DNA of 23,700 nucleotides from Cymbomonas tetramitiformis (taxonomy: Eukaryota > Chlorophyta > Pyramimonadophyceae > Pyramimonadales > Pyramimonadaceae). The stretch covers positions 1 through 23,700 of the forward strand of contig LGRX02028899.1 of NCBI GenBank assembly GCA_001247695.2. The letters run 5' to 3'. Position 1 is the first letter of the stretch; each line of letters begins with the position of its first letter. The notes under the pieces were generated by a model. The model searched no databases. It was not told the DNA's origin and worked only from the letters and a program-made list of their open reading frames with translations. Below, in pieces: positions 10,541 to 17,133 of the stretch. The translations under genes were made by a program, and so were the position numbers.

Positions 10541-10554
10541 ACTCCCCCCCCTTC
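10541..10554 (-). promoter_or_regulatory. Polypurine tract (plus-strand primer site)
   Basis: On the element strand this reads GAAGGGGGGGGAGT and directly abuts the 3' LTR. Polypurine tracts resist RNase H and prime second-strand DNA synthesis in LTR elements. Its position, only about 40 nt after the methyltransferase stop codon, fits the end of the internal region. Confidence 0.85.
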
Positions 10555-10594
10555 AGGTGGGAAGCGTCCTCGCTTGTGCTTAGATGCACAGTCG

Positions 10595-11434
10595 TTAGGC
10601 TGATTCGGAGCCCATGGTGTCCCACTCGCTGTCGTCGGACATCACTGGTGGCGGCGTAGGGCTGTACTCCGGCATCAAGGTCACAGGCTCCTCGTCAGCT
10701 TCTTCCAGATTAGCGCAGACTCTTTCATCGTTGAGCCCTGTCTCATTTTCATCTCTCCAGAGTATCTCCGCTAGGTATTCACATACCGCTGCGATTGACC
10801 CCACGGGTTGTTCCACCGGTAGAGAGCTGAATAATTGTTTAAGCAAGGCCGCGGGGATGCCATACACGTGCCATCCAGCTCCCATGCCTGGCCTAGGGTC
10901 GCCCGACTCTCTGCGGGTGAAGCCGCTCTGCGCCATCTTCTCGTGTCGCCCATAACGGCGTTTGAAGTCGCAGGGGTTTTCGGGGTCGCAGGACTTCAGG
11001 GTGGTGATAGGCGCGTTGGTCCAGAAGTGGGTGGGTTTCTTGTAGGGCATACCATACTTGCAATATGTAGCCAGATGCGGAAGTGGCAACCCTTGCATGC
11101 ATCGGCGAGTGTGTAACCCATGAGGAGCTCGGCCACGCGGGTTCTCGATGAAGTAGAAGCTCGGCTGGAGGTACTTGATGATCTCCAGCGTTCTCCGCAC
11201 TTGCCTGTCAGCACCACGCAGGTTTCGTACCCCTACCGTTTTGGCTTGGCTGTACTCCGTGCATGGAGGGCTCGCCCAAATGACGTCAAAGTGCTTGGGT
11301 GAGAACTGCCGATAGTCCCAGTGCAGGATGTTTTCGCAGTGAGTGGGCTTCCATCGGTTCTGGATGTCCACCGAGACTACCTCACACCCAGGAAACTGCT
11401 TGCTGAACCGGTCGTTCGACAGAGCCCGTGCCAC
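10595..11434 (-). CDS. C5-cytosine DNA methyltransferase domain carried by the retrotransposon
   Basis: This 279-residue frame holds motifs II to X of a C5-cytosine methyltransferase. Visible are a VVSVDI strand (residues 19-24, acidic residue for SAM ribose), WASPPC (53-58) with catalytic Cys58 (codon 11261-11263), ENPRG (97-101) in place of the common ENV, KKPTHFWTN (132-140), and an IPAALL helix (193-198) like the C-terminal motif X. Motif I (LFCGTGS) is not in this frame; it ends the upstream integrase-chromodomain frame, and a +1 shift between about 11408 and 11425 is needed to join them. The first codon given here is a GTG within the overlap, so it is not a convincing start. The expected product methylates cytosine in DNA; the site is unknown. 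It ends TAA at 10595-10597. The KPT-x-x-WTN motif recalls phage and algal-virus-type methyltransferases (from memory). Confidence 0.88.
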   Translation of the reverse strand: MARALSNDRFSKQFPGCEVVSVDIQNRWKPTHCENILHWDYRQFSPKHFDVIWASPPCTEYSQAKTVGVRNLRGADRQVRRTLEIIKYLQPSFYFIENPRGRAPHGLHTRRCMQGLPLPHLATYCKYGMPYKKPTHFWTNAPITTLKSCDPENPCDFKRRYGRHEKMAQSGFTRRESGDPRPGMGAGWHVYGIPAALLKQLFSSLPVEQPVGSIAAVCEYLAEILWRDENETGLNDERVCANLEEADEEPVTLMPEYSPTPPPVMSDDSEWDTMGSESA

Positions 11435-12641
11435 AAAACAACACCAAGATCCGTATTGGGCGTCGAGACGGCTGTAGGCGTGCTGCTCCTCGACCAGGTC
11501 CTTGGGATGGCATGAAACTAGTGGGCGACACCGTCGCGAATGTGCCCAACACCTCGTCGTCGGCTCGTTCTTCCGGGATCCACGCCATTCCGTCCGCCTG
11601 TAACTCCTCAGGGTCCGTCATCCATATCGCTCCTGCTGACTCCTCGCGTTTGCGAGTGACTCTGCTCTTTTCACGTTCTTGCCTCTTGGCCTCGACCTTC
11701 TCGAACTCCTGCAGAGCGCGGTTAGGTATCCCTTTTCGGCCAACTCCATCGAACTCGAGGTCCTCGCGAGTTTTCCATTCATTCTCGGAGCGCGGCATGC
11801 CTACCCATTTGACCATGTACTCCGTCCATGTCCGCCCGCTACGTCTCCTTGTGCGTGACCTCTCAATGCACTCCACCGCCATCTCCTTACGACCGCTTAC
11901 GTCCACAGGGGGAGGCGGAATCTCCGCACTCCTGTCCGCGAACTTGCCATGGCCCGACTCCACTGGGGTGAGTCTATCCACGGTGAAGACGTCGTGCACC
12001 TTCCACTGTGGTGGTAGCTTCAGACGGTAAGCCGCGGGGGCCCCTCGGTCCTCGGGGGCGAGCTCCATCTGCCGATCGCTGTGGAAGGCCTCCAGTACCT
12101 CCATCGGGCCCAGGCGCTTCTTCAGCAACTTCTTGTGTAGGCCCCTATCCCCGGGCTGGGTGAGATGCGTGGCGTCCACCCACACCATGTCACCTATTGC
12201 GTACCGGCGAGCGCGATGGCGAGCGTCATACTGGGCCACTTGCTGCTGTTGAGCTCCCAGCAACCTATCGCGAGCAGTCTGCAACTGCTGAACAAACTGC
12301 CGGGCGGTCTCGTGGGCCGTGCCTTTCTTCACGACGTCCCCTCTCCCCCCCTTGGCACGGCCCCTACGAGAGGCCAATGCAGCTTCTATGAAGAAGTCGA
12401 GCTGCGAAGCCGGGGCATGCCCATAACAAAGCTCGAAGGGTGTGAATCCAGTAACCGCGGACCTGGAGTCGTTAATGGCGTACTCCACCGGGGTGCACCA
12501 TAAATCCCAGTCTGTCTGGTTTGCGTCAACGTAGGCGCGCAACATGCGCTCCACCGTGTGGTTTGTGTGCTCCGCTTGGCCGTCCCCTTGTGGATGGTAC
12601 GGCGTAGTGGAGGCCACCTGCACCCCCATAAGGCGATGCAA
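11382..12641 (-). CDS. Integrase C-terminal part, GPY/F-like module, chromodomain and methyltransferase motif I
   Basis: This 419-residue frame begins at the junction with foreign DNA (in-frame TGA at 12645-12647), so it is 5'-truncated; TTG at 12641 is not a real start. Residues 12-31 match the YHPQ-x-DGQ-x-E block of Ty3 integrases, and Glu24 is the third catalytic acid; the two Asp residues are missing. Residues 171-226 resemble the GPY/F module. Residues 253-297 are a chromodomain (EYMVKWVGMPRSENEW core), which in chromoviruses guides insertion to marked chromatin. A basic linker follows, then RILVLFCGTGS (397-407), motif I of a C5 methyltransferase. The frame then runs out at 11382, and the methyltransferase goes on in the +1 frame. 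The intact protein would be a polyprotein ending integrase-chromodomain-methyltransferase. Confidence 0.9.
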   Translation of the reverse strand: MHRLMGVQVASTTPYHPQGDGQAEHTNHTVERMLRAYVDANQTDWDLWCTPVEYAINDSRSAVTGFTPFELCYGHAPASQLDFFIEAALASRRGRAKGGRGDVVKKGTAHETARQFVQQLQTARDRLLGAQQQQVAQYDARHRARRYAIGDMVWVDATHLTQPGDRGLHKKLLKKRLGPMEVLEAFHSDRQMELAPEDRGAPAAYRLKLPPQWKVHDVFTVDRLTPVESGHGKFADRSAEIPPPPVDVSGRKEMAVECIERSRTRRRSGRTWTEYMVKWVGMPRSENEWKTREDLEFDGVGRKGIPNRALQEFEKVEAKRQEREKSRVTRKREESAGAIWMTDPEELQADGMAWIPEERADDEVLGTFATVSPTSFMPSQGPGRGAARLQPSRRPIRILVLFCGTGSVERPVQQAVSWV

Positions 12642-13103
12642 TTGTCAGATATATAGTCGGGTGTATATATCGGATAACGGAGAATAAACCCTGAGTTAAG
12701 GGTTTCGATATCAGAACGGTAAAAGTTTCAGATTGATAAAAGAGATACACATAAATACTAACGGGTGTTTCCCGTCTACTGGTGACGGTCACCCAGCCTA
12801 CTATAGGAAGTGACAGGTGACAGTCTTTACTGTCGGTGTGTCACATCCAGCACACCACCTAGGGTGGTGACCGGAGCTAGTAGTGAACGAAGCAAACAAA
12901 CTCCCTACTCAACTTCAGGAGGAAACTGTAGCACAACTGGGGCCTGTACTCTTGGTCAGGGCGGTCCCAGGTCACAGCAAGATTGTCAGATACTGCTGTT
13001 ACTTTGCTAAAACCCTAAACACAGCTCAAATTCAGAGAGCCCTTCTGCACATCTAGGAGGCTACACTACAGCTAACTCCCAGGCAGGCACGGCGTGACTA
13101 ACT
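12642..13103. other. Unrelated ~460-bp segment replacing most of pol
   Basis: Integrase homology stops exactly at 12642 and gag ends at 13104, and nothing between codes for protease, RT or RNase H. The segment is more AT-rich than its flanks. It starts TGTCAGATATATAG at 12643, which on the element strand reads as an LTR-like ...CTGACA end. TTGTCAGATA recurs at 12982. It also holds a small hairpin (AAACCCT/AGGGTTT at 12687) and one AAACCCTAAAC unit near 13012. I find no matching opposite end or target duplication. It may be the remains of a nested LTR element whose insertion was followed by a large deletion. Confidence 0.5.
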
Positions 13104-14318
13104 CTAGCCACTAGTGGTCTTCGGAGCTGTCTGCCCGGCTCGGAGCAGCGTGACTGTGAAGCAGTTGCCGGCCCCCGGGGCCGGTGATGAATCATTCGTA
13201 GAAGAAATTGACGGGTTCTCGATCACGGGAGGCTGCACCGCACCGGGATGCTGCCAAGTGCTGCCCGACGGTGGAGCCTCGTCATCCGAAGATGAAGCCG
13301 GCGACAGCGGAGGGCCGTCCACAAACAACTCGGCAGGCGGTGGCGGTCCGGGATGCCACGGCATCGGAGCCATGTAAAGGCCCTGCCTCCTCTGCTCCCG
13401 CCGTTGGCGACGAGGCGGAATCGCACACGGCACGTCATGATCCGCCTCAGTCGGGGAAGCCCCCGTAGTCGGGACTGCTGCGGCAGTCCACGGAGCACCA
13501 CCGACCGGTGGACCCGTGCATGTGCGCGCATCGGCACCACCGACACCGGCAACGGCATGCGGCGCGGCGGCGGCACAAATTACAAAGAGTGCGCACACCA
13601 AGGAGGAAGTGAGGAGAGACCTTCCGAACTTCGGAATACCGCTCCCGCAGCCGTACCGTGGCCGCGGCGGTGTCATCGAGGCATCTCCGTCGTCATCGTC
13701 GCTCGTGGCGCAAGCCGCGGGCTCGTAGTCGATCACGCGCTCCGGCGCCTCAACCGCGGAGAGCAAGTTCATGCTCGCGGCCGGCTCGTCGGGAACCAAT
13801 GCAATCCCCGTGCCCTCAATGAAGTCGGCAAACGTGCGGGTGACGGGAGGGCAGAAGGGGTTTGGCGGACCGGTCCAATCCCCCTCGGACTCAACCGACG
13901 CGGGCGGGGGGTGCGCGGGTGGCTCCGACACCACCGGCATGTCGGCAGTGAAGGTGTTGATGTTGAACGTGGAAGCTCCAGCCGCGTGCGCCATCTCAGA
14001 GAACTCGGCGACGGCGGACACGAGAACCTCACCGCCCTCCTCGCAGAACGAGCACGCGGAGAGATCGGTGAAGACCTCCGGCTTCCCGCCCGCAAGCATG
14101 CAGAGGGCGTCGAACTCCACGGGGTCGCTGTTGTCGATGGCGTGTTGGAACTTCGCGGCCAACACGGAGTTTTCGGCCTCTTCGGCGAAGGCGAAGGCCG
14201 AGAGTCCGGTCCTGCCCCCGTTCGGGCAGTCCCGGTGCCAGTGCCTCGCCTTCCCCTTAGCACACACCTGATTTTGGCAGTACGGGATTGTCGCACCGCT
14301 TTCGCGGTGGAAGGCCAC
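13104..14318 (-). CDS. Gag C-terminal part with zinc knuckle and long tail
   Basis: This frame is open from at least 14396 to a TAG at 13104-13106; GTG at 14318 is not a real start. A knuckle of form C-x4-C-x6-H-x4-C (Cys14, Cys19, His26, Cys31; bases 14226-14279) resembles the CCHC nucleic-acid-binding knuckle of Gag but has wider spacing, and HWHRDCP matches the usual end. The rest (about 370 residues) is Ala/Pro/acidic-rich, with a 26-residue hydrophobic stretch (residues 234-259) and a Pro/Ser tail. No D[ST]G protease motif is seen. It overlaps the capsid frame by 62 nt and lies in its +1 frame, so it reads as the continuation of Gag. The long plus-strand frame over the same bases is a shadow. 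Confidence 0.7.
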   Translation of the reverse strand: MAFHRESGATIPYCQNQVCAKGKARHWHRDCPNGGRTGLSAFAFAEEAENSVLAAKFQHAIDNSDPVEFDALCMLAGGKPEVFTDLSACSFCEEGGEVLVSAVAEFSEMAHAAGASTFNINTFTADMPVVSEPPAHPPPASVESEGDWTGPPNPFCPPVTRTFADFIEGTGIALVPDEPAASMNLLSAVEAPERVIDYEPAACATSDDDDGDASMTPPRPRYGCGSGIPKFGRSLLTSSLVCALFVICAAAAPHAVAGVGGADARTCTGPPVGGAPWTAAAVPTTGASPTEADHDVPCAIPPRRQRREQRRQGLYMAPMPWHPGPPPPAELFVDGPPLSPASSSDDEAPPSGSTWQHPGAVQPPVIENPSISSTNDSSPAPGAGNCFTVTLLRAGQTAPKTTSG

Positions 14319-14973
14319 CTTCCGCGAGACGGACTGAGACCAATTCCCCCCTTTGGGGAGGGGCGAGGCTGCGAAACGGGTCTTGACCCGGCGGTCCGGT
14401 TTGTCCGCGCGAGGGGTAAATCCCCCGCGGAGACGGTTCGGACTCGGCGGTGACGAGGAAGGTGGCCAATTGCCTCTTCAAGTCGAGCACCATTGTCCGC
14501 AAGTCCGCGATCTCGCTCGCCGCACCCGACCCATCAACGTCCTTCTCCATGAAATGCGTGCCGTGGGAGTACCGGTGTGCCGATGCGGTGGCGGTGCCCG
14601 CCCGCACGTGCTCGCCGTAGCACTCCCACACCCACTGCTGAATGGTGAGTAGGTCGTGGGCGGCTCGCTGGTCGTGAAGGAGCAAACGGGACACCACCGG
14701 TTGGTAGAAGGTGGCGTCGAGGGCTTTGATGAAAAGGGACTTCACGTCCTCGTCCTGGAGCGTTGATCTCGTCCTCGCTGCCTCGAGCGCGGCGTTGAAG
14801 TCCTCAATGGGTCCATGAGGGTCCACGCCCGCAACGATGCGGACGGCAAACATGCCCGCTTGCCCCTGGAAGGGGTCCCCGACCGGGATCATCCGACGGG
14901 CGAACTCGAGTAGGACACGCTTACCGTCTGCTGGGAAGCTGGCGCTGGACGAGTCCAACCAGTCCGCCGCGGG
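14257..14973 (-). CDS. Gag capsid-like part (downstream of in-frame TAG)
   Basis: This frame directly continues the N-terminal Gag frame after a TAG at 14974-14976, so either the stop is a mutation or it is read through. Without the stop, Gag would run from 15405 to 14257. The region has the helical, Trp/Leu-spaced look of a retrotransposon capsid (GDPFQGQAG, ALDATFY, LLTIQQWVWECYGEH), then a helix-like segment and a Pro/Arg-rich linker. It ends with a TAA at 14257-14259. The knuckle that should follow is in the +1 frame (13104-14318). A GGGGGG run on the element strand (14346-14351) lies in the overlap and is a likely place for an indel. Confidence 0.7.
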   Translation of the reverse strand, partial: PAADWLDSSSASFPADGKRVLLEFARRMIPVGDPFQGQAGMFAVRIVAGVDPHGPIEDFNAALEAARTRSTLQDEDVKSLFIKALDATFYQPVVSRLLLHDQRAAHDLLTIQQWVWECYGEHVRAGTATASAHRYSHGTHFMEKDVDGSGAASEIADLRTMVLDLKRQLATFLVTAESEPSPRGIYPSRGQTGPPGQDPFRSLAPPQRGELVSVRLAEGGLPPRKRCDNPVLPKSGVC

Positions 14974-15405
14974 CTACGAGGGGTCGATCAGCAGCTCGAT
15001 CGTGGAGAACAACAAATTGTTGGCCTCCACGCGGACGGCCAAAGTAGCGTCGTCCAGCGTGAAGAGCGGGAGGAAACCGGTGTCCTCAGTGACGAATGCT
15101 GCCTGCAGGGCAGAGACCATCCTCGTGAAGATGGCCGCCGCGTGGGGCTCCGCACCGGAAAATCTCCCCTCTTTGCCGTCGAACAACTTGCGCTGGACGT
15201 GCTTCGCCACTTTCATGTCGAAGTGCTCCCGTTGTAAGGTGCGTACCGATGCCAAAAATGTAGCACCCGCCGAATTAGCGGCCGGCTGCGCCGCTGTCGG
15301 GGTCGCGGGCGTGTTGGCATGCCTGGCAGCAACGGAGTCAAAGATTGTGCTTAATGTGCGGCGGCGATGCGCCATGCTAGCCGTTGATCTAGTAGAAGCA
15401 ACCAT
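14974..15405 (-). CDS. Gag N-terminal part
   Basis: The frame starts at the ATG whose first base is 15405, the first ATG of the frame; a TTG further upstream extends it but is unlikely. It gives 143 residues and stops at TAG 14974-14976. It matches the left-edge Gag (1-398) along nearly its whole length: TIFD, FD-x5-AK, F-x-PLF-x-L, AN-x-LL. That match in an independent copy supports it as a real Gag domain. The next 15 bases read on in the same frame into the capsid part. Confidence 0.75.
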   Translation of the reverse strand: MVASTRSTASMAHRRRTLSTIFDSVAARHANTPATPTAAQPAANSAGATFLASVRTLQREHFDMKVAKHVQRKLFDGKEGRFSGAEPHAAAIFTRMVSALQAAFVTEDTGFLPLFTLDDATLAVRVEANNLLFSTIELLIDPS

Positions 15406-16610
15406 GATGAAGAAGACTACAGGGGTGGAGTGAGGCAAGAAGACGTGGAAAAAATGCGGTAGTCTTGGGCGGCCAAGAAATGTGGTGGGTCGCCGATACG
15501 GCTGCCGTGAGAGAACAGAAATTCCGAGAAGTCGTGTGGTAGATGGCGGCCGATACGAAACGGTGTGGTGACCAACCAGGATGCGTAAACCAATCCAACG
15601 TTAAATCCCGTATAGCCACTGTTAAGAACGCTAGAGCGCTGCAGAGCTTAAGGGCAAAGAAAGTAAGCCGCATCTGCCAATTCAGAGAACATTTTCGAAT
15701 ACCACAGCATAAATTTGTGCAATTCCACTCAGTCGCAAAGACACTCGACGAAGAACACGCACGCCAGCGGAATAGCGCTAATTCGAAGCTGCATCACGCC
15801 AATTCCGAGCCAAAGAAGAACGTTGCGCACACATTCCAATTGCAGAGTAGAGAGTAGACGAAGATCTCGCGGAAAACGCTGACTAACCGGCCCAATCTTC
15901 GAGAAGAATTAACGGCGCAAAACTGCCAACGAGCAAGAAAAACGGCGAGTCGTCGACCAGTGCGCCAGAGCGCGAATATAAGGGCCAGCAGCCAGAAGTA
16001 GAATTTCGACCATTCCCAAACCCGAATTTAAGCAACACCCGCAAAAATTGCCATAATTTGTAAAGCTAATTTGTAAGTCGCAGGCGCAGATCGAACGTAC
16101 GACGAAAGTTAGCCTGGGGCTACTTTATTTGTGGCACACTGTGCCACAGTAGGACCTCTCCCATGGCGAGCCGAAATTTTTCATCACAGATCACGGCGCG
16201 AAGAAAGTATACGCTTCAACCGACAATTCTAAGCTAGGATTTCCAGCAACAAACGCCACACAGAACATCCGAGCACAGCACCGCGTGCGCACCAGGCACT
16301 CATAATAGCCAAGACCGCAAAGCACGCGCAGTTGCACGAAGAAACCATTACGAAGTAACATGCGAAGAAAGATTACGCTTCCATAAGTAATTTGAAGAAC
16401 AATTTCCGACAGCGCCACAAGCCATCCCGCCGAAGGAAGTCGCAAACGACGTTTTGGCCAGTGTTGACCCCGGGGTTATGTAACACGCCAGCAGCACGAG
16501 AGCCCAAATTCCATACGAAAAACTGAGGCGCACGTAAATTCGCCGGAAAACTTACAATTCCAAAGCAGAAAATTTTTGTGGAAGCGGTGGTGGTGGTGGT
16601 GCGTAGCACA
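15406..16610 (-). other. Long 5' leader of the retrotransposon
   Basis: About 1.2 kb lies between the primer-binding site and the gag start. No frame in it resembles a protein. The composition is A-rich on the plus strand (many GAAGAA, GCGAA and AATTC words). Leaders of this kind carry packaging and translation signals, but none can be named here. Confidence 0.6.
16586..16600. repeat. (GGT)5 microsatellite beside the primer site
   Basis: Five GGT units lie about 10 bp from the primer-binding site, inside the element leader. They read as (ACC)n on the element strand. Confidence 0.8.
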
Positions 16611-16619
16611 CTGATACCA
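16611..16619 (-). promoter_or_regulatory. Primer-binding site for initiator tRNA-Met
   Basis: On the element strand the sequence is TGGTATCAG, three bases inside the 5' LTR. It matches the first nine bases of the plant-type site TGGTATCAGAGC, complementary to the 3' end of initiator tRNA-Met. The match breaks after nine bases (TGTG in place of AGC). Confidence 0.85.
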
Positions 16620-16622
16620 TTT

Positions 16623-17128
16623 TGTAGGAGGCAGTACCAAACCTTCTACTTGACAGTGACTGTGAAACTACTGGTGGATCATATATAGTGCAGGGTTCTA
16701 TATTATGCACTATATAAGACTAATCAAGCTATGTCGATTCTTAGGAACTATGTCCAGACTCATTGCATATATTTGCAGTAAGAATTAGGTAATATATTGA
16801 CTTTTGCCATGCGGCTGTTTTTACTCTAGAAATCTCAACTGTTTCTTTGGCCTTGGCCATTACTTATTCACTCAGCTCTCTGAGGTAATCCTAGTCAGCA
16901 TGGCCAAGTCTCATCAACCTATCATATGCTTGTACTGCATTATCATGTGCCAGTATTCTTCATGACACATTATTACACAGTACCGTAGTACTGTGTACTC
17001 CCATATAAAGGGGGTCTCTTCCTCAACAGGGGTCTCGGGCGCTAATGCTGTAAGGCGCGTATGACACTACTGGCATGTATGACATTGCTGAGTCATCCGC
17101 GCATGACACCGTGTGTTGTCCTAGCACA
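16623..17128 (-). repeat. 5' LTR (right on the plus strand)
   Basis: A 506-bp copy of the LTR at 10035-10540 with four substitutions and no indels. In element sense it should carry the promoter. Inverted repeats A (16682-16716) and B (16974-16997) are both kept. Confidence 0.97.
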
Positions 17129-17133
17129 GTTCG
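17129..17133. repeat. Target-site duplication, right copy (GTTCG)
   Basis: Matches 10030-10034. Removing the element and one copy restores a continuous flank. Confidence 0.9.

Larger units (their letters stand above)
10035..17128 (-). mobile_element. Ty3-type LTR retrotransposon with chromodomain integrase and DNA methyltransferase
   Basis: This is a 7,094-bp element in minus orientation with 506-bp LTRs, TG...CA ends, a GTTCG duplication, a tRNA-iMet primer site and a polypurine tract. Order along the minus strand: 5' LTR (17128-16623), primer site, ~1.2-kb leader, gag (15405 to ~13104 in three pieces), ~460 bp of unrelated DNA, integrase C-terminal part, chromodomain, C5 methyltransferase (ending 10595), polypurine tract, 3' LTR. 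The LTR-end features, chromodomain and GPY/F-like module place it among Ty3 chromovirus-type elements. Protease, RT, RNase H and the first two catalytic acids of integrase are absent, so it cannot move on its own. The LTRs differ at only four sites (99.2% identical), so insertion was recent. Confidence 0.93.

Noticed and set aside
10595..11434. Methyltransferase as an independent host gene
   Set aside because: It has no start of its own, motif I lies in the upstream integrase-chromodomain frame, and it ends ~40 nt before the polypurine tract inside the LTR pair.
11428..12030. Plus-strand frame of 200 residues
   Set aside because: Shadow of the chromodomain frame; Ser/Arg-rich with no domain.
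12687..13021. Telomere repeat (AAACCCT) insertion
   Set aside because: Only single units are present, one as part of a hairpin; no array.
14340..14360. -1 slippery site for Gag frame change
   Set aside because: The frames differ by +1 and the codon phase does not match an X-XXY-YYZ heptamer, so a standard -1 site does not explain it.
13353..14453. Long plus-strand frame (366 residues) over gag
   Set aside because: It lies opposite GC-rich gag; it is very Arg/Gly-rich, has no domain, and the minus strand holds the knuckle and retroelement order.
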